NCBI RefSeq assembly: GCF_019056395.1
Contig: NZ_CP077639.1
Coordinates: forward strand, 1,552,001-1,616,000
Reading direction: 5' to 3'
From: Terribacillus sp. DMT04
GTDB lineage: Bacteria; Bacillota; Bacilli; Bacillales; Amphibacillaceae
Length of the DNA stretch: 64,000 bases
In this document: in pieces, positions 36,212-44,966 of the stretch
Layout of the letters: each line of letters starts with the position of its first letter
Numbering within the stretch: position 1 is the stretch's first letter
The notes under the pieces: model-generated
Seen by the model: the letters and a program-made list of their open reading frames with translations, nothing else
The model's database searches: none
What the model was told of the DNA's origin: nothing
Made by a program: the position numbers and the translations under genes

Positions 36212-37132
36212 ATGGCTAGAGTATCATTAGACACGTTGCTGCGTCGTTCGGAAAGGAATATGGGGAACGGCATGAATCCTATCGTGAAGCAAAGTGCGCT
36301 GGAGGTAATTCGGCGGGCATATCAGGAAGGTATCAATGTTCAAATCTCGGAGGGGATGCGGACATATGCAGAGCAGAACCGATTGTATGCGCAAGGCCGG
36401 ACTGCACCAGGAAGTATTGTAACAAATGCCAGAGGCGGTCAGTCCAACCATAACTTTGGCTTGGCAGTAGATTATTTCCTCACTACTTGGGATGGCACGA
36501 AAGCTACTTGGACAGTAAATAACAATTGGCGCCGGGTGGCCGCTATCGCTAGAAGTCTCGGCTTTGAATGGGGCGGTGACTGGCGAAGCTTCAAAGATTA
36601 CCCTCACCTTGAGATGACGGGCGGTCTTTCTACAGCGCAGCTGCGAGCAGGGAGAAGACCAAGTCTGACGGATCGTACTGGCAGCGCGACCCCTCCGCCT
36701 AGCAGTAATAATGGTAATGGCAGCAGCCCAGCACCTGGCGGGACGGAATTGGTTAAAACTGCACAAAGATGGGCGAACCAATATCAGGGAGAAGCAGGTT
36801 TTAGGGAACTTGATGTAGATGGATTGAATGGTCCGTTAACAATGGACGCCTTGCTGCGAATTTGCCAGCTGTTCGGTAAGACAGCCATTGATGGTATATG
36901 GGGACCTAGAACAAAAGCTTCTGTGCCAGAACAGAGTATCAGCAACCATCAGCCGGGCTGGACACGTTTAATTCAGGCTACGCTCGTATGTTTAGGATAC
37001 AGATTAAGCATTGATGGAATTTACGGTAATAACACGCGAGACGCAGTGCGTGCTTACCAGCGCAGCCAAGGCATTGGTGTTGATGGCATTGCTGGTCCAG
37101 AAACATTTGAAGAATTCTATAAAACTGCGTAA
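36212..37132 (+). CDS. M15 endolysin-like L-Ala-D-Glu/DD-peptidase with two peptidoglycan-binding domains
   Basis: 306 residues. An M15 (VanY/Ply500-like) domain spans about 1-150, with zinc ligands in SNHNFGLAVDY (His, Asp) and YPHLEM (His), and WGGDW before the last. A Ser/Gly/Pro linker is followed by two peptidoglycan-binding repeats (DGIWGPRTKA; DGIYGNNTRDAVRAYQRSQG). No signal peptide is visible, as in phage endolysins and some germination or lysis enzymes. GAAAGGAGC precedes the ATG. No holin gene is adjacent, although a 38-residue membrane peptide lies 280 bases upstream. Confidence 0.87.
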   Translation: MARVSLDTLLRRSERNMGNGMNPIVKQSALEVIRRAYQEGINVQISEGMRTYAEQNRLYAQGRTAPGSIVTNARGGQSNHNFGLAVDYFLTTWDGTKATWTVNNNWRRVAAIARSLGFEWGGDWRSFKDYPHLEMTGGLSTAQLRAGRRPSLTDRTGSATPPPSSNNGNGSSPAPGGTELVKTAQRWANQYQGEAGFRELDVDGLNGPLTMDALLRICQLFGKTAIDGIWGPRTKASVPEQSISNHQPGWTRLIQATLVCLGYRLSIDGIYGNNTRDAVRAYQRSQGIGVDGIAGPETFEEFYKTA

Positions 37133-37136
37133 TAGC

Positions 37137-37165
37137 AGCCCTCCTTATATTCGGAGGGCTTTTTC
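37137..37165 (+). terminator. Terminator of the M15 hydrolase gene
   Basis: Stem AGCCCTCC-TTATATTC-GGAGGGCT followed by TTTTC. Confidence 0.92.
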
Positions 37166-37631
37166 ATTACTTCTTTATACATAATTATGTAGGTCTTTTA
37201 AGAAACGTGATACCGAAACAGCAAACTGGGTATGATTTATCCGCTTTAGAACAATTGACCCGGCCTATCATCGTCAAAAGAACATGAATTCTTGTTTAAT
37301 GCTGCTGGTCTAATAATGATTAATCTACAGCTGCACCTAAAGATTCGGAGTGAGCTTGACAAGAATGCCCTCTTGCCATTTAATGGATATTAAATAGAGG
37401 TAACAGTCTAAGGAGTTTCAATTGAAGTATTTCGCTACCATTATGTACGCTATGGTCTGATAACAGTAGAGCTTTATTCTTTGGCAGTACATGGGCTTTG
37501 ATTGACAATAATGGTTAAGAAAAGTCCGTGAGTATCTAACATGTCCTGTATTAAGAATTTGTTCGTACTACAAAAGAAAAACGTGATAAAAGAAATGAAA
37601 CATCTTTCCTGAATAGTCTGGAGGAAGGCTG
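37166..37631 (+). other. Non-coding or decayed stretch
   Basis: About 465 AT-rich bases with stops in all frames. A short open run, YDLSALEQLTRPIIVKRT, near 37220-37285 could be a gene remnant, but I cannot assign it. No RNA gene or promoter was recognised. Confidence 0.5.
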
Positions 37632-38048
37632 ATGACACGGTGTATCATCTTTGTTTTAGTAGTATTGGCAGTGATATTTACTGGGTGTAGTAATTCAGAA
37701 AGGATGGCTACATCCAAGAAAGATATTTCAGAAGTATCTGTCTCTAAGTCTGAAGATTATGGCGGCTTAAACGAGGCGTTTATTGGAATACTGACAGTCT
37801 GCATGAAATGAATTTATTTGAAGAGATGATAAACAGCGCTAGAAAGGAAGAGATAAAAGCAGACGATCCTGCTTATGATGTGTTGCTCGATTACGGCGAA
37901 GGGGAATCTGGAGGCGAAAGACTTATCCATGTTACCGAGTTAGATGATGGAAGATGGGTGCTTACATATGATGGACACGAAGATAATGCATGTTGTTACA
38001 AAAGAAAGTGCTCAACAAGTTCGATACTTATTTGAATCTGTTGATTAA
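37632..38048 (+). pseudogene. Decayed lipoprotein gene with two frameshifts
   Basis: ATG 37632 follows GGAGGAAG and encodes a lipoprotein signal (CIIFVLVVLAVIFTGCSNS). The frame stops near 37810, but the -1 frame continues with YWNTDSLHEMNLFEEMIN and DDGRWVLTYDGHED. A second shift near 37990 resumes as VVTKESAQQVRYLFESVD and a stop at 38046. The three pieces join into one plausible protein of about 137 residues. The family is not recognised. Two indels argue for a pseudogene, unless they are sequencing errors. Confidence 0.65.
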
Positions 38049-38133
38049 GTCTTTCAAAAGGACAAGGACTTCATTCAAACAATAAGATAGATCGCCTTCT
38101 CCAAGCAATTAATGTTTGCAGAATAGAAAAGAG

Positions 38134-38313
38134 GTGACGATTATTCGTACAAACTGAATCTTAATAGCGTTAACAATCTTAATACTCTTATTAAACTACC
38201 CTGTAAATATGTATTTGTTAAATTATCCGCCAGAGTCAACAGGTACATTTATTGCCTTAATCTTAATCTGCATTGTTATGATGAGACTAACAGATGATAA
38301 GAAAGATAAATAA
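38134..38313 (+). pseudogene. Small membrane-protein gene with in-frame TGA
   Basis: Open from GTG 38134 (or a start at 38140) after AAAAGAGG, but TGA at 38155-38157 interrupts it. Downstream the frame reads ILIALTILILLLNYPVNMYL and later GTFIALILICIVMMRL, two hydrophobic spans with a DDKKDK tail. ATG 38209 could still give a 34-residue protein. Probably a former two-span membrane protein of about 58 residues. Confidence 0.45.
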
Positions 38314-38328
38314 GTAGCAAAGCAAAAT

Positions 38329-38881
38329 CTATGAATGTTCCGCTGTAAGACGCGCAGCTTTCTTATCTTTTATTACTGTAACTAGCATATATATGTTAAT
38401 CACGACAGCAATTGAAATCATTATTGTAAAGCTGTATGAAACGCTTATATGAAAAATGTTACTTACAACATTAAGTAAAGGGAAAATTATTAAGAAACTG
38501 AGAAAACGAGTCTTTCTCTTGGGATCTTCCCCTTCCAGTCGATGAGATTTTAAAAAGCTCAGTGACAGCCACGTGATAAACGGTAAATAGTGAACAAGTA
38601 AAATAATAATAAATAGGAGCAAATCGAAAACATCCTTCCAGCCGATCAGTTAATCCTTCGTTATTAGCTAATATTATCCAATTAACAATTATTAAAATTT
38701 TAACATAAGATTCCATAAATGTAATCAATAAATATATTCCAATATAAAAGGAAAAGTTGGATACTGATACTATGTCATTTGTCAAAAAGGTAATTGAAAT
38801 TGTTGATTCAGAAGCAAAGGTGATAGGAAAGTCGAGTCCTGCTCGGATTTCTAGCAAAGTTACAGCATTAGCAGCATGCAA
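38329..38881 (-). pseudogene. Frameshifted multi-span membrane protein gene
   Basis: Two overlapping minus-strand frames carry membrane-protein sequence. The upstream piece (38881 down to about 38630) contains NFSFYIGIYLLITFMESYVK and ILIIVNWIILANN. The downstream piece (to 38329) contains FDLLLFIIILLVHYLPFITW and IIFPLLNVVSNIF and ends KKAARLTAEHS. They would fuse near 38620-38640 into a four- or five-span protein. No ribosome binding site precedes the first ATG. The family is unknown. A stand-alone 97-residue protein from TTG 38622 is the alternative. Confidence 0.4.
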
Positions 38882-38906
38882 TCTTTATTAGAAAGGATGC
38901 AAAATA

Positions 38907-39089
38907 ATGAACAAAAGGAAGTTTCTTCAGGTACTGGCATTATCCATCATGATGGGGTCACTGCTGCTGTCTGTACTTTTATCATTTTTAACGGAGATAC
39001 ACCCTGATTACATAGATATACTTAAAATAGTTGCTTTGTGTGTTGCGCTGGGTGCGATGATTCTCTCATTTATCGTGAATGACAATTGA
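38907..39089 (+). CDS. 60-residue two-span membrane protein
   Basis: ATG follows GAAAGGATG. After MNKRKF come two hydrophobic segments, about 8-28 (LALSIMMGSLLLSVLLSFL) and 37-57 (ILKIVALCVALGAMILSFIV), ending VNDN. No family recognised. A good ribosome binding site and clean hairpin topology support a real small membrane protein. Confidence 0.6.
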   Translation: MNKRKFLQVLALSIMMGSLLLSVLLSFLTEIHPDYIDILKIVALCVALGAMILSFIVNDN

Positions 39090-39101
39090 CTGGTTCAGTA
39101 G

Positions 39102-39134
39102 AGAGGGAACGCAAAAAGCTACTGCGTTCCCTCT
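39102..39134. repeat. Perfect 12-bp inverted repeat between convergent genes
   Basis: AGAGGGAACGCA-AAAAGCTAC-TGCGTTCCCTCT. It lies between a + gene and a - gene, where a bidirectional terminator is expected, but neither side has a U-tract. Confidence 0.7.
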
Positions 39135-39137
39135 GGA

Positions 39138-39359
39138 TTAGCCTCTCGGTGGAAATGGGTCGTTGCCATAAGAGTCGCGTTCTCTTATTTTTCCGTCTTT
39201 TCCGTGGATGAAATGCTCTCCTTCTCCTTTCTTCGCGGCTTCTTTCCCGTAACTCATGGCTTCCTTTTGCGTATCAAAATGAGCAGATGCTCTTTTCGCA
39301 CCTTCTTTTTTCACCTGCCAATTGCCGTTCCCATCAGGTGTAGTATGATAATTCGCCAT
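39138..39359 (-). CDS. DUF2188 small protein
   Basis: 73 residues from ATG 39359 (MANYHTTPDGNGNWQVKKEG), with GGAGGTGAAAAT directly upstream; the longer frame ignores this site. It repeats the DUF2188 pattern NWQVKKEGAKRAS...HFDTQKEAM...GKDGKIRERDSYGNDP. Function is unknown. The fold is a small beta-alpha domain common in Firmicutes, often in stress or accessory regions. It ends close to the 12-bp inverted repeat. Confidence 0.85.
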   Translation of the reverse strand: MANYHTTPDGNGNWQVKKEGAKRASAHFDTQKEAMSYGKEAAKKGEGEHFIHGKDGKIRERDSYGNDPFPPRG

Positions 39360-39605
39360 ATTTTCACCTCCACTAGTTGTATACCACCAATGCATCAATT
39401 GAATTCCTCTTTTACATGCAGAAATAAATCTCTAAGGACTACCATGATGTATTTATCAACGACATAGCTAAAAGGGCATGAGTTACTTGCTTTATGAAAA
39501 ATAAGAGCATAGCAAAAGGAGCTTTGGAAAACAGCTTTTGGAAGGTGACGCCAGGAATACTGCTAAGCGCACTCCGCACCGAAATGAAACTAGCGAATAG
39601 CAAAG

Positions 39606-39638
39606 AAGAGGAGCTTGCCTGGTAGGTAAGCTCCTCTT
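39606..39638 (+). repeat. 15-bp hairpin with one G-U pair
   Basis: AAGAGGAGCTTGCCT-GGT-AGGTAAGCTCCTCTT. A strong hairpin just downstream (on the minus strand) of the 47-residue gene at 39655. It may be that gene's transcript end, though the U-run is missing. Confidence 0.65.
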
Positions 39639-39654
39639 CATTTACACAGCTATT

Positions 39655-39798
39655 TTATCTTTCTTTAAGATAATAATCATCCGTATTATGCTCATTTTTG
39701 CGGTAGCTTCGTGTGTATCCGCATTTACATGTATCAGAAACACTATCAATCTTGTGGCGGCCTCTTATTTTGCAAACTAACTTGTAAATCAGCTTCAC
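39655..39798 (-). CDS. 47-residue basic protein with three cysteines
   Basis: GTG start at 39798 with AAGGTGG upstream. The sequence begins MKLIYKLVCKIRGRHKID and contains DTCKCGYTRSYRKNE. Three cysteines (Cys 9 and the CKC pair) and several His could bind metal, resembling half a zinc ribbon. The family is not recognised. Codon structure and ribosome binding site support it; the short length keeps confidence moderate. Confidence 0.55.
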   Translation of the reverse strand: MKLIYKLVCKIRGRHKIDSVSDTCKCGYTRSYRKNEHNTDDYYLKER

Positions 39799-39891
39799 GA
39801 TTCCACCTTCTTTCTAACATTTGGTTATTAAATCATATTCTAATATACCCAAAAAGTGTGTCGAAAATTGCTAGAAAGTATGTAAAATTTA

Positions 39892-39916
39892 TGAAAAAAA
39901 TCGGCCGAAACCGATT
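39892..39916 (-). terminator. Terminator of lexA
   Basis: On the minus strand AATCGG-TTTCGG-CCGATT is followed by TTTTTTCAT, directly after the lexA stop. Confidence 0.88.
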
Positions 39917-40546
39917 CTACTGAATAGAACGGTATAGGCCGATTACTTTACCGAGAATACTTACATTAGAAAGAATAATAGGATCCATTGTACTGTTCTC
40001 CGGCTGCAGGCGGATTTGGTTCTCTTCTTTGAAGAAACGTTTTACAGTTGCTTCATTGTCCTCTGTCATTGCCACAACAATTTCGCCGTTTTGAGCAGTC
40101 TGCTGCTGCTTCACAATAACCATGTCGCCATCTAATATGCCTGCTTCAATCATACTTTCTCCAACTACGACTAAGACGAAGATATTATCATCCGGGCCGA
40201 CGAGATGATTCGGGACCGGCACATACTCTTCAATATTCTCCACTGCTGTAATAGGAATACCAGCAGTGACTTTACCAATTACTGGCGCATAGTTCGGTTC
40301 ACCGTGAGGAATATCTGTCTGATCCCCGCTCTCAAGCGAGAGAACTTCAATAGCTCTGGGCTTCGTTGGGTCCCGGCGGATAAGTCCTTTTTTCTCCAAG
40401 CGGGAAAGATGGCCGTGTACGGTGGAGCTGGATGCCAGCCCGACTGCCTCACCGATTTCTCTAACGGATGGCGGATAGCCTTTATCTAGAACTTGCTCTT
40501 TTATGTAAGCTAAAATTGCTTCCTGTCTTTTCGATAGTTTCATCAT
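39917..40546 (-). CDS. lexA: SOS repressor LexA
   Basis: 209 residues from the first of two adjacent ATGs ([18 protein letters not shown]), 8 bases after GGGGTG; the second ATG is at 40543. The N-terminal winged helix has [19 protein letters not shown]. The self-cleavage site Ala-Gly is in [11 protein letters not shown], the nucleophile in [14 protein letters not shown] and the general-base lysine in ATVKRFF. RecA filaments trigger its cleavage. It is divergent from the SOS operon starting at 40720 and shares an operator region with it. Confidence 0.97.
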   Translation of the reverse strand: MMKLSKRQEAILAYIKEQVLDKGYPPSVREIGEAVGLASSSTVHGHLSRLEKKGLIRRDPTKPRAIEVLSLESGDQTDIPHGEPNYAPVIGKVTAGIPITAVENIEEYVPVPNHLVGPDDNIFVLVVVGESMIEAGILDGDMVIVKQQQTAQNGEIVVAMTEDNEATVKRFFKEENQIRLQPENSTMDPIILSNVSILGKVIGLYRSIQ

Positions 40547-40583
40547 GTATCGAACACCCCGTGCATATATTTTTATTACATAC

Positions 40584-40612
40584 ATTATATCATGATAGAT
40601 TTCAATATACAA
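40584..40612 (-). promoter_or_regulatory. lexA promoter
   Basis: On the minus strand TTGTAT, a 17-base spacer and TATAAT. The -35 overlaps the adjacent LexA box, so LexA should block RNA polymerase. Confidence 0.8.
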
Positions 40613-40623
40613 ACATCCGTTCG
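40610..40623. promoter_or_regulatory. LexA box 1 (lexA operator)
   Basis: Minus strand CGAACGGATGTTTG matches every defined position of CGAACRNRYGTTYG. It overlaps the lexA -35. Confidence 0.9.
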
Positions 40624-40633
40624 AAAAAACCCC

Positions 40634-40661
40634 TTGACTAGAACCTGTGTTCGTATATAAT
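40634..40661 (+). promoter_or_regulatory. Promoter of the 40720-yneB SOS operon
   Basis: TTGACT (40634-40639), a 16-base spacer, TATAAT (40656-40661). LexA box 2 fills the spacer. Confidence 0.85.
40640..40653. promoter_or_regulatory. LexA box 2
   Basis: AGAACCTGTGTTCG matches 12 of 14 SOS-box positions and sits between the -35 and -10. Confidence 0.8.
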
Positions 40662-40674
40662 GGAATTAACGATA

Positions 40675-40688
40675 AGAACGCTTGTTCC
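40675..40688. promoter_or_regulatory. LexA box 3
   Basis: AGAACGCTTGTTCC matches about 12 of 14 positions and lies just downstream of the transcription start. A third operator would tighten repression. Confidence 0.7.
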
Positions 40689-40719
40689 TAAATATCTATT
40701 TTATTTGGAGGAATCTACT

Positions 40720-40815
40720 ATGTTAAAGAAACTATCAAAATCTGATTTGTTCTATTATGTATTATTCGGCTTCACGCTTTTCTTCCTATACTTTACACTT
40801 GTGATGAGTGTTTAA
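40720..40815 (+). CDS. 31-residue SOS-controlled membrane microprotein at the yneA position
   Basis: ATG 40720 follows TTGGAGGAATC. The peptide begins MLKKLSKSDLFYYV and has one hydrophobic span (FGFTLFFLYFTLVMSV). In B. subtilis this slot, between lexA and yneB, holds yneA, an SOS division inhibitor of about 105 residues with a membrane span and a LysM domain. Here only a short span remains and no LysM follows. It is the first gene behind two or three LexA boxes. I infer a miniature division inhibitor or another SOS membrane effector; nothing in the sequence proves it. Confidence 0.7.
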   Translation: MLKKLSKSDLFYYVLFGFTLFFLYFTLVMSV

Positions 40816-40827
40816 TTAGCTGAATGA

Positions 40828-41499
<672 letters not shown>

Positions 41500-41541
41500 C
41501 ATAGTTTATGTTAACTTTAATGCTTAAAGGAGCATACACAT

Positions 41542-41766
41542 ATGATATCCAAAGACAAATTGGCGCGCATCAATGCGTTAGCACATAAAGCAAAAACAGA
41601 AGGTCTCTCTTTAGGGGAACAGAAAGAGCAGAAAGAACTAAGACAAGAATACTTGAAGAATGTTCGCTCTTCTTTTAAGAATCAATTTAAGACAATGACA
41701 GTCGTGGACCGTGAAGGCAACGATGTTACACCAGAGAAAGTAAAAAAGCTGCGTGATGAAGAATAA
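41542..41766 (+). CDS. ynzC: DUF896 protein YnzC
   Basis: 74 residues, a helical hairpin plus flexible tail: ISKDKLARINALAHKAK, SLGEQKEQKELRQEYLK and DREGNDVTPEKV are family signatures. It belongs to the SOS operon in B. subtilis (yneA-yneB-ynzC). AAAGGAGC lies upstream. Its role is unknown. The dyad TAACAT-AGTTT-ATGTTA (41497-41513) between yneB and this gene is unexplained. Confidence 0.9.
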   Translation: MISKDKLARINALAHKAKTEGLSLGEQKEQKELRQEYLKNVRSSFKNQFKTMTVVDREGNDVTPEKVKKLRDEE

Positions 41767-41810
41767 GAAGGAAATGGCTGACATTGTGTACAGCCTTTCC
41801 TTCTTTTTTC
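41766..41810 (+). terminator. Terminator of the SOS operon
   Basis: AAGAAGGAAATGGCTG / CAGCCTTTCCTTCTT with one bulge, then TTTTTCT. Confidence 0.9.
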
Positions 41811-41892
41811 TATTATAAATCCTTGTTTATTAAGCGATTTCAGTATAGGATGAACAAGAGTACATAATAAGTTAAGTGAAAGGGATGTTCAC

Positions 41893-43896
41893 ATGGTTCA
41901 TACAACAGAATTGCTTTCTATTAATACAATTCGTACGCTATCAATTGATGCAATTGAGGCTGCTAATTCCGGTCATCCAGGAATGCCGATGGGTGCTGCA
42001 CCGATGGCTTACACGCTATTTACGGATTTCATGACACACAATCCGAAAAATTCACATTGGTTTAACCGTGACCGTTTCGTATTATCTGCAGGACATGGTT
42101 CTATGCTCCTTTATTCTCTTTTGCATTTGTCTGGATACAAGGTATCTATTGACGATCTAAAATCCTTCCGTCAATTCGGCTCTCGTACACCAGGCCACCC
42201 GGAAGTACATCATACAGACGGTGTGGAAGCGACAACTGGTCCGCTTGGACAAGGTATCGCTATGGCAACAGGTATGGCAATGGCAGAAGCGCATTTAGCT
42301 GCAAAATACAATAAAGCTGACTTCCCGGTTGTTGATCATTATACGTATGCAATTTGCGGTGATGGTGACTTGATGGAAGGAATCTCACATGAAACAGCAT
42401 CACTTGCTGGTCATTTAGGATTGGACAAGCTTATTGTATTGTATGATTCCAATGATATTTCCCTTGACGGCGATTTGCATCACAGCTTCTCTGAGAATGT
42501 GGAGGATCGTTTCAAAGCTTACGGCTGGCAGGTAATCCGCGTTGAAGAAGGTACTGATGTGGATTCTATTCGTGCGGCAGTAAAAGAAGCAAAAGCGAAC
42601 ACTTCACAGCCGACACTAATTGAAGTGAAGACGGTGATTGGATTCGGATCTCCGAATAAATCAGCGAAAAGCGCTTCCCATGGTGCGCCGCTTGGTGTAG
42701 ATGAAGTCAAATTAACAAAAGAAGCTTACAAATGGGCACACGAAGATTTCCATGTGCCGAACGAAGTATACAGCGATTTTGAAGAAAAAGTTGTGAACAA
42801 AGGTGCAAAAGCGGAAGAAGCTTGGAATGCATTGTTCGCTAAATACGAAGAAGCACATCCAGAGTTAGCCAAAGAACTGGCTACAGCAATGAAAGGCGAG
42901 CTTCCTGAAGGTTGGACAGATACACTGCCAACATACGAAGAAGGCAAAGACAAAACAGCTACGCGTGCTGCATCTGGTAAAGTGCTGAATGCGATTGCTG
43001 ATGCTGTTCCAAGCTTGTTTGGCGGCAGTGCAGACCTTGCTGGGTCGAACAAAACGCTTCTTGCAAAAGAAGAGAATTTCACTAAAAACAACTATAGCGG
43101 CCGCAACATTTGGTTCGGTGTGCGTGAATTTGCGATGGGTGCTGCTTTAAACGGAATGGCACTGCATGGCGGTTTGAAAGTATACGGCGGAACGTTCTTC
43201 GTCTTTAGTGACTACTTGCGCCCGGCTATCCGTCTGTCAGCACTAATGGGAGCGCCTGTGACATACGTATTGACACACGATTCCATTGCTGTCGGAGAAG
43301 ATGGTCCTACGCATGAACCAATTGAACAATTGCCATCTTTGCGTGCTATGCCTGGATTGAGTGTTGTTCGTCCAGCAGATGGCAATGAAACACAAGCTGC
43401 TTGGAGACTAGCACTTGAATCAGAAAAGATTCCTTCCGCGCTTGTATTGACGCGTCAAGATCTGCCTACACTGCCTTCTACAAAAGAAGCTGCATATGAA
43501 GGCGTGAAGAAAGGTGCATATGTTGTCAGCCCAGCAAACAAAGAGACAGCGGATGTATTGCTGTTAGCAACTGGATCTGAAGTGCAGCTAGCTGTACGCG
43601 CACAAGAAGCACTACGCGAGAAAAACATTGAAGCTGCTGTTGTCAGCATGCCTTCATGGGATCGTTTCGAACTGCAGGACCAGTCCTACAAAGACAGCGT
43701 ACTTCCTCCTGCTGTGAAGAAACGTGTTGGTATCGAAATGGCTTCCCCACTAGGGTGGGAAAAATACGTTGGTGACGAAGGTAAAGTAATCGGCATCAAC
43801 ACATTCGGTGCTTCTGGTAATGGAAATAAATTGATTGAAGCATTCGGATTTACTGTTGAGAATGTTATCAAACAAGTAGAATCTATCTTAGATTAA
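41893..43896 (+). CDS. tkt: Transketolase
   Basis: 667 residues, same as B. subtilis Tkt. A thiamine-diphosphate enzyme of the pentose phosphate pathway. [20 protein letters not shown] is the ThDP/Mg motif. [31 protein letters not shown] and [20 protein letters not shown] are conserved. AAAGGGATG precedes the ATG. It is monocistronic, followed by a strong terminator. Confidence 0.97.
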   Translation: MVHTTELLSINTIRTLSIDAIEAANSGHPGMPMGAAPMAYTLFTDFMTHNPKNSHWFNRDRFVLSAGHGSMLLYSLLHLSGYKVSIDDLKSFRQFGSRTPGHPEVHHTDGVEATTGPLGQGIAMATGMAMAEAHLAAKYNKADFPVVDHYTYAICGDGDLMEGISHETASLAGHLGLDKLIVLYDSNDISLDGDLHHSFSENVEDRFKAYGWQVIRVEEGTDVDSIRAAVKEAKANTSQPTLIEVKTVIGFGSPNKSAKSASHGAPLGVDEVKLTKEAYKWAHEDFHVPNEVYSDFEEKVVNKGAKAEEAWNALFAKYEEAHPELAKELATAMKGELPEGWTDTLPTYEEGKDKTATRAASGKVLNAIADAVPSLFGGSADLAGSNKTLLAKEENFTKNNYSGRNIWFGVREFAMGAALNGMALHGGLKVYGGTFFVFSDYLRPAIRLSALMGAPVTYVLTHDSIAVGEDGPTHEPIEQLPSLRAMPGLSVVRPADGNETQAAWRLALESEKIPSALVLTRQDLPTLPSTKEAAYEGVKKGAYVVSPANKETADVLLLATGSEVQLAVRAQEALREKNIEAAVVSMPSWDRFELQDQSYKDSVLPPAVKKRVGIEMASPLGWEKYVGDEGKVIGINTFGASGNGNKLIEAFGFTVENVIKQVESILD

Positions 43897-43901
43897 TGAG
43901 A

Positions 43902-43935
43902 AAAGGTCGGCCATTTCGATGGCCGACCTTTTTAT
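43902..43935 (+). terminator. Terminator of tkt
   Basis: Stem AAAGGTCGGCCAT-TTCG-ATGGCCGACCTTT with T-run; a stable TTCG-type loop. Confidence 0.95.
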
Positions 43936-44050
43936 ATGACAAAAATCGATGAAAGCCCTGCTTCTTCGTGTCTCTTTGCAACAAGTTCCGAGGGATTAAG
44001 CAAAACTCGGCAGGTATACTAATTAACAAAGGGTGAAGGAGGACAAGCTT

Positions 44051-44440
44051 ATGAAAGAATACTTCGTCTATTGGGTGAAACATGAGATTTATTTTCGCTA
44101 TTTTTATAAAACGGATATCCTCTACCGCTTTCTCCTTTCTAGTCAAGCGGAAAATACAGCTTATGTAAAAGATCAGCTCGACTATATTACGTACGACTTT
44201 CCCCACGGTGCCTCTCTAGAGCAGGGAGAAAATAATGTTCATATTGAGACAAATCCACGTTATCTCCGCATCGTATGTGATAGTTTGACGACTGCTGAAG
44301 AGACCATATTCACAGAGCTCCGTCAGTTTGATTCTTCCTTCTTTATTATTGAACCGGCAGCTGACAATTGCGGGTGGATTTCGCCTATCATAAAAAATGA
44401 CTTGCAATCACGAGTTCATCTATTGTATTCTTCCTTTTGA
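44051..44440 (+). CDS. sirA: Sporulation inhibitor of replication SirA
   Basis: 129 residues from ATG 44051 (MKEYFVYWVKHEIYFRYF) with GAAGGAGG upstream; the longer GTG frame starts inside this site. YLRIVCDSLTT and the FPHGASLEQ region fit SirA (YneE). SirA binds DnaA domain I at sporulation onset and blocks new replication. In B. subtilis it is Spo0A-activated; I did not find a clear Spo0A box here. Position between tkt and yneF agrees with orthology. Confidence 0.88.
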   Translation: MKEYFVYWVKHEIYFRYFYKTDILYRFLLSSQAENTAYVKDQLDYITYDFPHGASLEQGENNVHIETNPRYLRIVCDSLTTAEETIFTELRQFDSSFFIIEPAADNCGWISPIIKNDLQSRVHLLYSSF

Positions 44441-44451
44441 TTGTCTATACT
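44423..44451 (+). promoter_or_regulatory. Promoter of yneF
   Basis: TTGTAT (44423-44428), 17-base spacer, TATACT (44446-44451). It overlaps the end of sirA. Confidence 0.65.
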
Positions 44452-44483
44452 AGATTAGAGATATTTTGAAGGAGGAAGCCAAT

Positions 44484-44705
44484 ATGAGCACGATCTGGAT
44501 CGTACTTATTGCACTGGCTACATTGATTATCGGCGTCGCTCTTGGATTTTTCATCGCTCGTAAATACATGATGAACTATCTTAAAAAGAACCCGCCAATT
44601 AATGAACAGATGCTTCGTACAATGATGATGCAAATGGGTCAAAAACCATCCCAAAAGAAAATCAACCAAATGATGCGCGCAATGAACAACCAACAAGGTA
44701 AATAA
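44484..44705 (+). CDS. yneF: UPF0154 membrane protein YneF
   Basis: 73 residues from ATG 44484 with GAAGGAGG upstream. One N-terminal span ([20 protein letters not shown]) followed by [20 protein letters not shown], the family signature, and a Met/Gln-rich tail. Conserved in Firmicutes and often essential-adjacent, but without a defined function. Confidence 0.9.
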   Translation: MSTIWIVLIALATLIIGVALGFFIARKYMMNYLKKNPPINEQMLRTMMMQMGQKPSQKKINQMMRAMNNQQGK

Positions 44706-44826
44706 GCAATTATTTCTATATAGCTTTAACATTTCAAGTTGGCGATATAGCATTGCAAACAAGAGATATGATTAATCAGGTTGATCTTTCTTTGATTTTA
44801 TAGGTGACTTGGTTAATTAAATTTCT

Positions 44827-44873
44827 AAACCACTTTTTCTGCTGGAAAATTAAGCGGAAGGAGTGGTTTTTTG
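44827..44873 (+). terminator. Terminator before the integrase remnant
   Basis: AAACCACT / AGTGGTTT closing stem with an inner TTCTGC / GCGGAA stem and a T-run. It is 120 bases after yneF, so read-through from yneF may end here; the left boundary of the accessory patch is nearby. Confidence 0.7.
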
Positions 44874-44966
44874 TTGTTCAATGAGGCTTTAACGGAATAT
44901 GAATATCATTGTTTAGCTAGGGGTTACGCAAAGAAGACAATGATAAATAAGAGGCAAGAGTTCTGA
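44874..44966 (+). pseudogene. Tyrosine integrase N-terminal remnant
   Basis: A 30-residue open stretch begins LFNEALTEYEYHCLARGY and continues AKKTMINKRQEF before a TGA. This is the pattern of the first helix pair in the SAM-like core-binding domain of phage/transposon tyrosine recombinases. The rest of the gene, including the catalytic domain, is absent. The family reading comes from pattern memory, so it is moderate. Confidence 0.5.

Noticed and set aside
36227-36781. 184-residue antisense frame over the M15 hydrolase
   Set aside because: The + strand frame has intact zinc motifs and a ribosome binding site; the antisense frame has neither.
39204-39467. 87-residue + strand frame over the DUF2188 gene
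   Set aside because: Antisense to a recognised family with a perfect ribosome binding site.
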